Part shown: in pieces, positions 33,396 to 42,152 of the stretch
Layout of the letters: every line of letters starts with the position of its first letter
Position numbering within the stretch: position 1 is the stretch's first letter
Source of the DNA: an uncultured Collinsella sp.
Lineage (GTDB): Bacteria > Actinomycetota > Coriobacteriia > Coriobacteriales > Coriobacteriaceae
Assembly: GCA_900544135.1 (NCBI GenBank)
Contig: UQTU01000002.1
Coordinates: forward strand, 155,667-219,666
Direction of reading: 5' to 3'
DNA: 64,000 nt
The notes under the pieces: generated by a model
What the model was told of the DNA's origin: nothing
Databases searched by the model: none
Seen by the model: only the letters and a program-made list of their open reading frames with translations
Program-made: the position numbers and the translations under genes

Positions 33396-35153
33396 ATGTT
33401 CGCCTCATTCCAAAAGAAGTATTTCCTATCCGATAAAGGCGTCGCCGGCGTAAAACGCGGCATTTTCTGGACCACGCTCACCAATCTTATTACCATGGCC
33501 GGCATGGGCTTTTTATTCCTGGTTATGGCCGGCTTTGTCGAGCATCTCGCCAGCGGGGCTGACCTGCCGGATGCCCTGCCGATCGTGGGCGGCCTCCTGA
33601 TCTTTTTTGTGTTGCTCTTTGCCTCTAACTGGCAGCAGTATTACTACACCTACTGCATCTTTTACGAGGAGTGCGGCAAGCAGCGTATGGAGATTGCCGA
33701 GCGCTTGCGCAAACTGCCGCTGTCGTTTTTTGGGCGTCGTGATCTGGCCGATTTAACCGAGACCATCATGGGTGACGTCCAGGCCATGGAGCACGCCTAC
33801 AGCCACGTGCTGGGAGAGCTTTGGGGTGCCATCATCGCAAGCGCCATTGTGTTCGTGGCGTCGCTGTTCTTTTGCTGGCAGCTGGCAATCGCGGCGTTTT
33901 GGAGCGTTCCCGTGGCCTTTGCCGTGCTGTATCTAACACGCGGCCCCATGACCCCGGTGTTCGACCATGTGCGTGCCGAGAAGGTCAAGGTTACCGAGGC
34001 GATCCAGGAGACGCTCGACTGCGTTCGCGAGATCCGCGCCACCAACCAGGAGGCTCATTATCTTGAGGGACTCAACGCCGTGATCGATGCCGAGGAGCGC
34101 GAGACCACCAAAGGCGAGCTCGCCAATGGGCTTTTGGTTAACTCCGCCTTTGCTATCCTGCGTCTGGGCATTGCCACCACGTTGGTCACGGGCGCTGCGA
34201 TGGTCGCCTCCGGCCAGGTCGACTTTTTGATGATGTTTGCCTTCCTGCTTATGGTGAGCCGCATCTATGCGCCCTTTGATCAGGCGCTGATGCTGATGTC
34301 CGAGCTGTTTGCCGCCGAGTCGTCGGCCAAGCGCATGCGTTCCATCATGGAAGAGCCCGTGGCGCGGGGCAACGAGAAATTTGAGCCCGTAGGCCACGAT
34401 GTGGTGTTCAATCACGTGGCATTTGGCTATGGTGCGGGCGAGGACGGCCGCGCCGGCGAGAAAGTTCTTACCGATGTGAGCTTTACCGCCAAGGAAGGCG
34501 AGGTCACGGCACTGGTCGGTCCTTCGGGCTCCGGTAAGTCTACGGTGAGCCGCCTGGCCGCACGCTTTTGGGATGCCACCGAAGGCACGGTCACCGTGGG
34601 TGGCGTGGATGTTGCGAGCGTGGATCCCGAGGTGCTGCTGCGCGACTACGCCATTGTGTTCCAAGACGTGCTGCTCTTTGACGACACGGTGATGGGAAAC
34701 ATCCGTCTTGGTCGTCGCGATGCCACCGATGAGGAAGTGCTTGCTGCCGCGCGTGCCGCCAACTGCGACGAGTTTGTGAGCCGCATGCCGCAGGGCTATG
34801 ACACCATGATCGGCGAGAACGGTTCCAAGCTGTCCGGCGGTGAGCGCCAGCGCATCTCTATCGCCCGTGCGCTGCTCAAAGACGCGCCGATCGTGTTGCT
34901 GGACGAGGCGACGGCGAGTTTGGATGTGGAGAACGAGACCGTGGTGCAGCAGGCGCTTTCCCGCCTGCTCGCAGGTAAGACGGTTATCGTTATTGCCCAC
35001 CGTATGCGTACGGTGGAAAATGCCGACAAAATCGTTGTACTCAAGGATGGTGTGGTTGCCGAGCAGGGCACTCCGGCGCAGCTCAAGGCGGCAGGTGGAG
35101 AATTCGCCCGCATGGTGGCGCTGCAAAAGGAAGCAGCTGCCTGGCAGTTGTAA
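33396..35153 (+). CDS. ABC exporter half-transporter (membrane + ATPase), subunit 2
   Basis: The 585-residue partner of the preceding exporter has six membrane helices (about 1-310), Walker A GPSGSGKST near residue 375, signature LSGGERQR and Walker B VLLDEATASLD. Both nucleotide sites look intact, unlike heterodimers with one dead site. The ATG follows the upstream stop immediately (TAAATG). A family C palindrome follows its stop. Confidence 0.88.
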   Translation: MFASFQKKYFLSDKGVAGVKRGIFWTTLTNLITMAGMGFLFLVMAGFVEHLASGADLPDALPIVGGLLIFFVLLFASNWQQYYYTYCIFYEECGKQRMEIAERLRKLPLSFFGRRDLADLTETIMGDVQAMEHAYSHVLGELWGAIIASAIVFVASLFFCWQLAIAAFWSVPVAFAVLYLTRGPMTPVFDHVRAEKVKVTEAIQETLDCVREIRATNQEAHYLEGLNAVIDAEERETTKGELANGLLVNSAFAILRLGIATTLVTGAAMVASGQVDFLMMFAFLLMVSRIYAPFDQALMLMSELFAAESSAKRMRSIMEEPVARGNEKFEPVGHDVVFNHVAFGYGAGEDGRAGEKVLTDVSFTAKEGEVTALVGPSGSGKSTVSRLAARFWDATEGTVTVGGVDVASVDPEVLLRDYAIVFQDVLLFDDTVMGNIRLGRRDATDEEVLAAARAANCDEFVSRMPQGYDTMIGENGSKLSGGERQRISIARALLKDAPIVLLDEATASLDVENETVVQQALSRLLAGKTVIVIAHRMRTVENADKIVVLKDGVVAEQGTPAQLKAAGGEFARMVALQKEAAAWQL

Positions 35154-35154
35154 G

Positions 35155-35187
35155 AAGGGGCAAAGGGACAGTCCCTTTGTCACATTG
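35155..35187. repeat. Palindromic repeat family C, copy 2
   Basis: CAAAGGG-ACAGT-CCCTTTG followed by TCACATTG, the same core and 3' flank as copy 1. Confidence 0.75.
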
Positions 35188-35220
35188 ACAATCGGTTACT
35201 CCGCATCGTTAATTTTCAAA

Positions 35221-35240
35221 AGGTTAGCCATGGCTGACCT
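35221..35240. promoter_or_regulatory. Palindromic operator shared with the ABC exporter, copy 2
   Basis: AGGTTAGCCATGGCTGACCT, a 20-bp palindrome with one mismatch pair. It sits just before a possible -10 (TAAAAT, 35252-35257) of the small-protein/P-type ATPase operon, where a bound repressor would block the -35 region. The core matches 31502-31517. Confidence 0.55.
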
Positions 35241-35348
35241 AGATAGTTAGATAAAATTGAGATATTTCAAAAGCGTGCTCGAGCAAACTTGTTTACTCGG
35301 GTGCTGAGGCACCATGCCGCGTCCAATGCGGCAAAAGGGAGAGACATC

Positions 35349-35594
35349 ATGAAGAAGTCCACGTTCAACACCCTGCTTGTTGGTGGCGGTTTTCTGCTTG
35401 GTACGGCTGGCATCAAGCTGCTCACCAGCGCTCCGGTAAAGAACGCCTGCGTGCAGGGTATCGCGTGCGGCATGCGCATCAAGAACGGCTACCAGGACAT
35501 GGTCGAGCAGGCCAAGGCTAATGTCGACGACATGGTTGCCGAGGCGGCCTACATCACCCAGAGCGAGGCCGCTGCTGACGAGGCAGCCGAGTAA
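35349..35594 (+). CDS. Small membrane protein upstream of the metal ATPase (DUF6110-like, PacL-like layout)
   Basis: The 81-residue protein has one N-terminal membrane helix (about 8-25), a short conserved stretch (ACVQGIACGMRIKNGYQDMVEQAK) and an acidic, Ala-rich C-terminus. The start at 35349 follows AAGGGAGAG; ATG 35289 lacks a site. It directly precedes a P1B ATPase, the same layout as PacL chaperones in front of mycobacterial CtpC-type ATPases, which also have one helix and a metal-binding tail. Homology to PacL is only suggested by layout and a loosely similar middle region; no His-rich motif is present. Confidence 0.65.
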   Translation: MKKSTFNTLLVGGGFLLGTAGIKLLTSAPVKNACVQGIACGMRIKNGYQDMVEQAKANVDDMVAEAAYITQSEAAADEAAE

Positions 35595-35612
35595 CGCTCC
35601 CAGGCACAAACT

Positions 35613-37688
35613 ATGAGATTCTCGATTATTAGCGAGATCCCCGGCAGGACCCGTCTTCAATTGGCGGGTCCTGTGCCAGAGAGCGATCTCGATGCACTTC
35701 TTAAGCTTGGCGGCGACATCGACGGCGTGCACAAGGTGCGCGTCTACGGCCGCATCGGCCAGATGGCACTCGAATACGACGAGCCACGTCGCGCGAGCGT
35801 GCTCGACGCCTTGGGCGCACTCGATGCTCAAGCTATCGCCGATGCCAAGTCGGGCTATGTGATGCAGCTTGAGCCGCGCAAGCACAAACTCGTTATGGAC
35901 CTGGCGACACTCGTCGGCGCCCACTACGCGCGCCGCTGGTTCTTGCCGACGCCTCTGCGTGCGGTGTTTGTCGTGGCCGGTTACATGGCATTTTTGCGCG
36001 CTGCCCTTCATGAGCTGGCGCAGCCGCGCCTGACCGTTCCCGTGCTCGACGCTTCGGCCATCGGCATTTCGTTCGTCAAGCGTGATGTCGACACCGCGGG
36101 CCAGACAATGTTCCTGCTCAACGTGGGCGAGCTGCTCGAGGACTACACCCGCGCCATGAGTGAAAACGAGCTCATCAACTCGCTGCTCGATGTACCCGAC
36201 AAGGCGCAAAAGGTTGTTGGCGACACCGAGGTAAGCGTTGCTGCGACCGAGCTCGAGCCCGGCGATCTGGTCGCCGTGCGCACTGGCATGTCCATTTGCA
36301 TCGACGGTGTCGTCGAGCGGGGGAGCGCTATGGTCAACCAGGCGACCCTGACCGGCGAGCCGCTGGCCGTCGAGCGTAGCGCAGGCGACGACGTGTTCGC
36401 CGGTACCGTCGTGGAAGACGGCAGCATCTTGGTGCGCGTGCGCGCCAACACGGCGCAGACCAAACTGCGCTCGATCGTCTCGCTCGTGCAGACGGCCGAC
36501 TCGCTCAAATCCGAGGGCCAGTCGCATATGGAGGACCTCGCCAACAAGATCGTCCCGTGGAACTTCCTGCTCGCGGGCCTGGTTGCGCTCACCACGCGCA
36601 GCCTTATCAAGACCTCGGCGGCGCTGATGGTCGACTACTCGTGCGCACTCAAGCTCACGGGTTCCGTCGCCGTCATGACCGCTATGAGCGATGCTGCCAA
36701 GATGGGCGTCATGGTCAAGGGCGCAAAGTACTTTGAGTCGTTTGCCAAGGCCGACACCATTGTGTTTGATAAGACTGGCACGCTCACCGAGGCGCAGCCG
36801 CGCCTGGCTTGCGTGCTGACGACCGACGGCTGGAGCGAGGACGAGGTCCTGCGCCTTTCTGCCTGCCTGGAGGAGCATTTCCCGCATCCGGTGGCGCGTG
36901 CCGTGGTCAACGCCGCCCGCGAGCGCGGGCTCGAGCACCGCGAGCGCCATGCTGCGGTCGAGTACATCGTGGCGCATGGTATTGCTTCGTCCATCGAAGG
37001 GCGTCGCGCGATTATCGGCTCGGCACACTTTGTGTTTGAGGACGAGAGCGCGCAGCTCGATTCCGACATTAAGGAGCGCATTGAGTCCCAGATGCAGGGC
37101 CTGTCGCCGCTGTATCTGGCGGTCGATGGGAAGGTCGTCGGCGTGCTCGGCATCGAGGATCCGCTCAAGGCCGGGGTCCGTGAGGCCATCGCCGACCTGC
37201 ACGCGTTGGGCGTTAAGCATGTCGTTATGCTCACGGGCGACTCCGAGCGCACGGCCGAGCGCATTGCGCGAGAGGCGGGCGTCGACGAGTTTAAGGCCGA
37301 GCTGCTGCCCGAGGACAAGTACGCGTATGTGGAGCGCATTAAGGGCGAGGGGCGCCACGTTGCCATGGTGGGCGACGGCGTCAACGATTCGCCGGCGCTG
37401 GGCCTGGCCGACGTGGGGCTGGCAATGGGTGGCGGAAGCGACATCGCCAAGGAGGTCGCCGATATCATCCTGACCGACACGGATCTGGCCGCGATCGTGC
37501 GTTTGCGCCGCATGAGCCAGGGCCTCATTGATCGTTTGACGAGCTCCTACTCTAAGGTGATGCTCACCAACTCGGCGCTGTTGGCATTGGGTATTACCGG
37601 CGCGATTACCCCGCAGACGTCGTCACTGCTGCACAACGGCTCGACGATTGCCTACAGCCTGGGCAACGCAAAGGCGTACCTGCGTTAG
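35613..37688 (+). CDS. Heavy-metal-type P-type ATPase (P1B, CtpC-like)
   Basis: The 691-residue pump has an HMA-like N-terminal fold (PGRTRLQLAG...KVRVYGRIGQMALEYD) without the metal-binding CxxC. Then come membrane helices, an actuator domain (TLTGEPLAVE), the phosphorylation site DKTGT near residue 386, the HP motif (EEHFPHPVARA) and GDGVNDSPAL. The usual membrane CPC or SPC metal motif is replaced by YSC (DYSCALKL), so the metal is uncertain; CtpC-like manganese or iron export is a reasonable guess. It follows the small membrane protein by 18 nt and probably belongs to its operon. Confidence 0.85.
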   Translation: MRFSIISEIPGRTRLQLAGPVPESDLDALLKLGGDIDGVHKVRVYGRIGQMALEYDEPRRASVLDALGALDAQAIADAKSGYVMQLEPRKHKLVMDLATLVGAHYARRWFLPTPLRAVFVVAGYMAFLRAALHELAQPRLTVPVLDASAIGISFVKRDVDTAGQTMFLLNVGELLEDYTRAMSENELINSLLDVPDKAQKVVGDTEVSVAATELEPGDLVAVRTGMSICIDGVVERGSAMVNQATLTGEPLAVERSAGDDVFAGTVVEDGSILVRVRANTAQTKLRSIVSLVQTADSLKSEGQSHMEDLANKIVPWNFLLAGLVALTTRSLIKTSAALMVDYSCALKLTGSVAVMTAMSDAAKMGVMVKGAKYFESFAKADTIVFDKTGTLTEAQPRLACVLTTDGWSEDEVLRLSACLEEHFPHPVARAVVNAARERGLEHRERHAAVEYIVAHGIASSIEGRRAIIGSAHFVFEDESAQLDSDIKERIESQMQGLSPLYLAVDGKVVGVLGIEDPLKAGVREAIADLHALGVKHVVMLTGDSERTAERIAREAGVDEFKAELLPEDKYAYVERIKGEGRHVAMVGDGVNDSPALGLADVGLAMGGGSDIAKEVADIILTDTDLAAIVRLRRMSQGLIDRLTSSYSKVMLTNSALLALGITGAITPQTSSLLHNGSTIAYSLGNAKAYLR

Positions 37689-37762
37689 CAGACGTGTTCG
37701 CCCACGTTATCTGGCCTGCGCCCAGACGGCATCGGTGTCGTCCAGGCGCAGGCCTTTTACAT

Positions 37763-37811
37763 TTGACCATTTGCTATCCTCTCTATATAGTGTTGCTAGC
37801 GACGCTAGCAA
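37763..37811 (+). promoter_or_regulatory. Promoter and autoregulatory operator of the toxin-antitoxin pair
   Basis: -35 TTGACC (37763-37768) and -10 TATAGT (37786-37791) with a 17-bp spacer. The perfect palindrome TTGCTAGC-GAC-GCTAGCAA (37793-37811) follows, placed over the transcription start, where an RHH antitoxin would block polymerase. Confidence 0.8.
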
Positions 37812-37831
37812 TTGAAGGGAGCGGGATCAAC

Positions 37832-38185
37832 GTGGGCGCTGTTGGCAGCATGGTGCAGGTGAATGTTCGCGTAGATCGCTCGGTTAAAGAGCGCGCCGAG
37901 GAAGCGCTGCAGCTTTCGGGCAGGTCACTGCCCGAGCTCATCAAAAAGGTCGTGGCCAAGGTCGCGCAGGGTGGTGGACAGTGTGAGGAAGTGCTGTCTG
38001 CCGTTGATGGCCGGCAACAGACCGTCGCGCCCGATACTCCGTTCGCCGCATCATGGGCGGCGGCGGATCAGCTTTACGCGGACCTGGACATCGCTACGTC
38101 GCCCGTATCCGACGATCGCGATTGGGACACAATCTATTCCGAAGCCATGGACGAGCGCTATCGCCAAAAGGGGATGATCCTGTGA
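37832..38185 (+). CDS. RHH-type (RelB/DinJ-like) antitoxin
   Basis: This 117-residue protein begins with a ribbon-helix-helix DNA-binding domain (VQVNVRVDRSVKERAEEALQLSGRSLPELIKKVV) like RelB/DinJ. A flexible acidic C-terminus follows that would bind the toxin. The start is a GTG at 37832 behind AAGGGAGCGGG; ATG 37850 is an alternative. The stop overlaps the PIN toxin start by 4 nt. A clean promoter with a palindromic operator lies upstream. Confidence 0.82.
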   Translation: MGAVGSMVQVNVRVDRSVKERAEEALQLSGRSLPELIKKVVAKVAQGGGQCEEVLSAVDGRQQTVAPDTPFAASWAAADQLYADLDIATSPVSDDRDWDTIYSEAMDERYRQKGMIL

Positions 38186-38697
38186 GCGGGGCTCCCCTCA
38201 AAATAATGGTGGATGCCAACGTATGGGTCGATTCGTTTTGCGCCGACCATGCCGAGTCGCTTGCCGCGCGTGCGTTTATTGGGCGGGCGACGGAGGCGGG
38301 GGCATTGCTGTTCTTTCCGGTGCATATCGCCAAGGACGTACTGTATGTTGTACAGCACGAACTGAAGCGCAGCGTTCTTGCCAGCGGGGGAGCGCTCGAC
38401 GAGGCATCTGCCCGCGCAATTGGCGATGCGGCGTTGGCGTTTGTTCGGAACATGACCGAAAACGCCACGGCCGTGGGTGCAGATGCGTCGGACCTTTGGC
38501 TGGCCGACAAATACTTAGCGCTCCATCGCGATTACGAGGACAACTTGGTACTCGCCGCATGCAAACGCGCCCAGGTTGATTACTTGGTGACCAACGATCG
38601 AAAACTGCTCGAACATGCCGATCTTGCAGCAAAGACACCTCGTCAAATGATGCCGATTCTTGCTTTGGCCAAACGTGGCGGCACGGCTATCGGTTGA
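38182..38697 (+). CDS. PIN-domain ribonuclease toxin
   Basis: The 171-residue PIN protein has the acidic motifs expected of VapC-like nucleases: MVDANVWVDSF at the first strand, an acidic middle pair (HRDYEDNLVLAA) and YLVTNDRKLL near the end. The start is a GTG at 38182 overlapping the antitoxin stop (GTGA), which couples translation. It is unusual in pairing with a RelB/DinJ-like rather than a VapB-like antitoxin. Confidence 0.82.
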   Translation: MSGAPLKIMVDANVWVDSFCADHAESLAARAFIGRATEAGALLFFPVHIAKDVLYVVQHELKRSVLASGGALDEASARAIGDAALAFVRNMTENATAVGADASDLWLADKYLALHRDYEDNLVLAACKRAQVDYLVTNDRKLLEHADLAAKTPRQMMPILALAKRGGTAIG

Positions 38698-38708
38698 CGT
38701 GAGCTGTT

Positions 38709-38747
38709 CGCGGGCCCCTTGGACGACGATGCGCCAAGGGGCCCGCG
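38709..38747. terminator. Bidirectional hairpin between convergent genes
   Basis: A perfect 14-bp stem CGCGGGCCCCTTGG/CCAAGGGGCCCGCG between the PIN toxin and the minus-strand 144-residue gene. No long T-run. Confidence 0.65.
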
Positions 38748-38755
38748 TCTGCTAT

Positions 38756-39190
38756 TTACAAAAGCTCGGCCTTGATGGTGGGACTTTCTGCGAGCTGCTC
38801 GGCTGCCTTTTCGTTGGAGCTGTCGAGTGCTGCCAGACTGCGGTAGACCCACTCGTTGACCTGGGTGTTCTTGACGCCTGCGGTCTGCATAAGGGCGCCT
38901 ACCTCGCGGATTGCTGCGAGCAGATCGGCTTTGGGACCCGTGAGCTCGACCTCGATGCCGTGGTAGGCGGCCACGCCGCGGTTCTCACTCACGTGGTCGA
39001 TAAAGCCCTCGACGGTTTCAAGCTGCTGGGCGAGAGCTGCATCATCGTCAGCGTCCAGCGCGACGAGTGCGTTCGATACCGTGAGGGCAGGATGTCCGCA
39101 GGGGACAAAGCCTTCGATGACATCCATAGCTTCGGTAATGGTTGAGCCCAGGCCTGCGAGGGCATTGACGAGTTGCTGCTTGGTATCCAT
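38756..39190 (-). CDS. Conserved-looking protein of unknown function (144 aa)
   Basis: No family was recognised. The protein is acidic and predicted mostly helical (repeated Ala/Leu/Glu heptad-like stretches, for example LAQQLETVEGFIDHV and KADLLAAIREVGALMQ), with no signal peptide or membrane segment. The start at 39190 follows AAAGGACCG. It is a single gene between a convergent terminator and the tmRNA, which points the other way. Confidence 0.6.
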   Translation of the reverse strand: MDTKQQLVNALAGLGSTITEAMDVIEGFVPCGHPALTVSNALVALDADDDAALAQQLETVEGFIDHVSENRGVAAYHGIEVELTGPKADLLAAIREVGALMQTAGVKNTQVNEWVYRSLAALDSSNEKAAEQLAESPTIKAELL

Positions 39191-39429
39191 AACGGTCCTT
39201 TCGACGGGTCAATTCTGCTTGGCGAAAATATACGTGACGCGATCGGTAGCAAAAGTGCGAAGTGCGGCGCACATTGGGGTCTTCACAGCTCGTGCATAGA
39301 ACAGCTGTCTGCCTTTAGAACGTGGTAAGATAGCTATCCACGAGCGGGGTTCACCCCGCGTGTTCCTTGAAAAGTCGACGGTTATCGGGTGTTTGCAGGC
39401 CCGATACCATCCAGACTTTCCCGACATCC

Positions 39430-39793
39430 GGGGGCGACTGGTTTCGACACGATAGCTCTGAGAGAGGAAGCAAGCCGAGGTCTCCTCGCCTCGTTAAACA
39501 GGGGTACCGTCAAATTGAATTGACAACAACTCTTCTTTTGAGCCTATGGCTCTCGCTGCTTAATTTATAGCGGCGCGTCAACCCGGTGATTTCCCCGACA
39601 CCGGCGCGACGTCATTTTAGGGGAATGCTCCTGCGCACGTAATCGGTATGACGCGGGCTAAGACCGAACCGGTTGGGATGCCGCGAGCGTGTCGCTGCGC
39701 GCAAAGCGTCCGAGACTAAACCAGCGACTGAGCTTGGAGATGCCAATCAGGGGGCTTTCGTGGACCGGAGTTCGATTCTCCGCGCCTCCACCA
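39430..39793 (+). ncRNA. ssrA: Transfer-messenger RNA (tmRNA)
   Basis: The 5' end GGGGGCGACTGGTTTCGACA and the 3' end with T-arm GGAGTTCGATTCTCC, acceptor strand CGCCTCC and encoded A-CCA are diagnostic. GGGGGCG pairs with CGCCTCC over 7 bp (one G-U). The tag reading frame runs 39522-39560 and reads DNNSSFEPMALAA, then TAA; the ALAA end is the protease signal. It is a one-piece tmRNA of 364 nt that rescues stalled ribosomes together with SmpB. The exact resume codon is uncertain by one position. Confidence 0.97.
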
Positions 39794-39801
39794 ATAGTTA
39801 C

Positions 39802-39836
39802 AGGCAGGTAGATACTTATATCTACCCGCCTTTTTA
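39802..39836 (+). terminator. Rho-independent terminator of the tmRNA
   Basis: Stem AGGCAGGTAGATA/TATCTACCCGCCT (one mismatch) with loop CTTA and a following TTTTT, 8 nt after the tmRNA end. Confidence 0.9.
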
Positions 39837-39844
39837 TTTCTAGT

Positions 39845-39868
39845 CCGTACCGCGGAGAATCGAACTCT
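39845..39868 (-). repeat. Inverted tmRNA 3'-end fragment, copy 1
   Basis: A 24-bp sequence repeated identically at 40055-40078. Its core is the exact complement of the 17-nt tmRNA 3' segment 39768-39784. It looks like an attachment-site remnant in the opposite orientation to ssrA. Confidence 0.75.
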
Positions 39869-40054
39869 ATGCAGGGCGCGGGCGTTAAGCAAACGCAAAG
39901 CGTTTGTAGCGAGCGGGCGAGGACGCCGGCAGGCGGCCGAAGCCGGTGCGGATTTGCGAAGCAAATACGCGGATTCTCCACGCAAACTATCAGCTCAATA
40001 TGGATGCGATGTTTATCGAATTTCTGCTGGCCTTGCCATGCATCAACGGGTCCC

Positions 40055-40078
40055 CCGTACCGCGGAGAATCGAACTCT
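40055..40078 (-). repeat. Inverted tmRNA 3'-end fragment, copy 2
   Basis: An identical 24-bp copy, 186 bp after copy 1 and in the same orientation. The stretch between them (39869-40054) carries only small hairpins (GCAAACGC-AAA-GCGTTTG and ATTTGC-GAA-GCAAAT) and no gene. Together with copy 1 it accounts for the 358-nt gap after the tmRNA. Confidence 0.75.
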
Positions 40079-40151
40079 GCTCCAAAACCCATGCGCTCGC
40101 CATCCCAAAACTGGGTAGAAGAAGGCCAAAACGCAATCGCAGGAGGTCAAT

Positions 40152-41030
40152 ATGACTGCAGAAGATAAGGCAAAGAACGCCGGCAAGGTCGCGCTCGTCT
40201 TGGAGGGTGGCAGTTTTCGTGGGCAGTTTACCGCCGGCGTGCTCGACGTTCTCATGGAGGCCGGTGTCGAAATTCCGGCGGTGTACGGCGTTTCGGCCGG
40301 TGCGCTCAACGGCGTCAACTACAAGTCGCACCAGATCGGTCGCACCAACCGTGTCAATTTGACCTTCTGCAACGACAGCCGCTACATGGGCGCCGCGTCG
40401 TTTGCGTCCACGGGTTCCATCGTGGGTTACGACTTTATCTTCAACGACGTCCAGGACCGCCTGGATCCTTTTGATAACGAGACGTTCGACGCCAGCCCTA
40501 TCGAGATGTACGCCGTCGCGACGGACATGCTCTTTGGAACCGCTGCCTACCTGCCGGTCAAAAGCGCCGTGCTCGACCTCGACGCCGTGCGTGCCTCGAC
40601 CTCGTTGCCGCTGGTGACGCCGCCGGTCGAGATTGACGGGCACAAATACGTCGACGGCGGCGTGGCCGATTCGGTTCCTATCGAGCATGTGCTGGAGGAG
40701 GCCGGCTTCGAGCGCGCGGTTGTCATTGTCACGCAGGACCGCTCGTACGAGAAAAAGCCCTACGAGTTTATGCCTGCCGCGCGCGCCCGCTATGCCGACT
40801 ACCCCTACCTGCTCGAGGCTATCGAGACGCGCCACGACCGCTATAACATCCAGCGCATGCATCTGTGGAAGTATGAGCGCGAGGGCCGTGCGCTGGTCAT
40901 CGCTCCGCAAAAGCCGGTCGAGGTCGGCCATGTCGAGCACGATCTGGCAAAGCTCCTCGACCTGTATATTCAGGGCCGCCAGGAGGCAAAGCGCCTACTG
41001 AGTGATATCGAGGCATTTGTCGAGCGCTAG
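40152..41030 (+). CDS. Patatin-like phospholipase
   Basis: This 292-residue esterase family protein has an oxyanion-hole stretch LEGGSFRGQF, the nucleophile S48 in GVSAG and the dyad Asp in KYVDGGVADSVP. It matches bacterial patatins of the RssA/YjjU type that hydrolyse phospholipids or other acyl esters. There is no signal peptide, so it is probably cytoplasmic. The ribosome site is AGGAGGTC. No clear partner genes. Confidence 0.88.
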   Translation: MTAEDKAKNAGKVALVLEGGSFRGQFTAGVLDVLMEAGVEIPAVYGVSAGALNGVNYKSHQIGRTNRVNLTFCNDSRYMGAASFASTGSIVGYDFIFNDVQDRLDPFDNETFDASPIEMYAVATDMLFGTAAYLPVKSAVLDLDAVRASTSLPLVTPPVEIDGHKYVDGGVADSVPIEHVLEEAGFERAVVIVTQDRSYEKKPYEFMPAARARYADYPYLLEAIETRHDRYNIQRMHLWKYEREGRALVIAPQKPVEVGHVEHDLAKLLDLYIQGRQEAKRLLSDIEAFVER

Positions 41031-41093
41031 CGCTGCAACGTCACGGCTCGTGGATGACATGTGCAGAAACTCTGGTCGGAGCCAAAATACCTG

Positions 41094-41121
41094 TTGACTC
41101 GTACGGCGAGCGGGGTAATAT
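41094..41121 (+). promoter_or_regulatory. Promoter of rplM-rpsI
   Basis: -35 TTGACT (41094-41099), 16-bp spacer, -10 TAATAT (41116-41121), about 66 nt before rplM. Confidence 0.6.
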
Positions 41122-41187
41122 GGACGGGTTACTTGCAGAGCCCCGTGAATCTCTGTAACAACACGTACTGTACATGGAGGAGTCTAA

Positions 41188-41631
41188 GTGATTTCGAAAT
41201 CGACTCACTACGCCAAGCAGGGCGATGTCCAGCGCAACTGGGTTCTCGTCGACGCCGATGGTGCTGTCCTGGGCCGTCTTGCCACCCAGATCGCAATGAT
41301 CCTGCGCGGTAAGAACAAGCCCCAGTTCACGCCCAACAGCGACTGCGGCGACTTCGTTGTCGTCATCAACGCCGATAAGGTCCAGCTTACCGGTAACAAG
41401 GCCGACACGAAGACCTATTATCGCCACAGCGGCTACAACGGCGGCCTCAAGGCTGAGAGCTTCCGCCAGGCTATGGAGAAGCACCCGGAGAAGGTCATCG
41501 AGCGCGCCGTTCGCGGCATGCTGCCCAAGACCACCCTCGGCCGTGCCCAGATGACCAAGCTTAAGGTCTACGCTGGTGCCGAGCATCCGCATGCTGCCCA
41601 GAACCCCACGAAGATTGAGCTGGAGGCTTAA
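41188..41631 (+). CDS. rplM: 50S ribosomal protein L13
   Basis: The 147-residue L13 has the family stretches VLVDADGAVLGRLATQIAMILRGKNK and VRGMLPKTTLGR. The start is a GTG at 41188 behind ATGGAGGAG. rpsI follows after 2 nt, the usual L13-S9 pair. Confidence 0.96.
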   Translation: MISKSTHYAKQGDVQRNWVLVDADGAVLGRLATQIAMILRGKNKPQFTPNSDCGDFVVVINADKVQLTGNKADTKTYYRHSGYNGGLKAESFRQAMEKHPEKVIERAVRGMLPKTTLGRAQMTKLKVYAGAEHPHAAQNPTKIELEA

Positions 41632-41633
41632 AG

Positions 41634-42029
<396 letters not shown>

Positions 42030-42060
42030 GGTTTTATCTCCTTTCGAGATACAATGTACA

Positions 42061-42103
42061 AGCGGGGCCTGCCGATTCCTCGGCGGGTCCCGCTTTTCTT
42101 TTT
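42061..42103 (+). terminator. Rho-independent terminator of rplM-rpsI
   Basis: A GC-rich stem, AGCGGG..CTGCCG paired with CGGCGGG.CCCGCT, followed by TTTTCTTTTTC. Confidence 0.88.
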
Positions 42104-42152
42104 CGACTAGGGTGGGCGATTGCATATCGCCTGCTAGGGAAGGAGCGATCCT

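Noticed and set aside
39658..40092. Minus-strand open frame over the tmRNA and its downstream gap
   Set aside because: It is the familiar spurious frame created by tmRNA/tRNA 3' sequences and overlaps the tmRNA.
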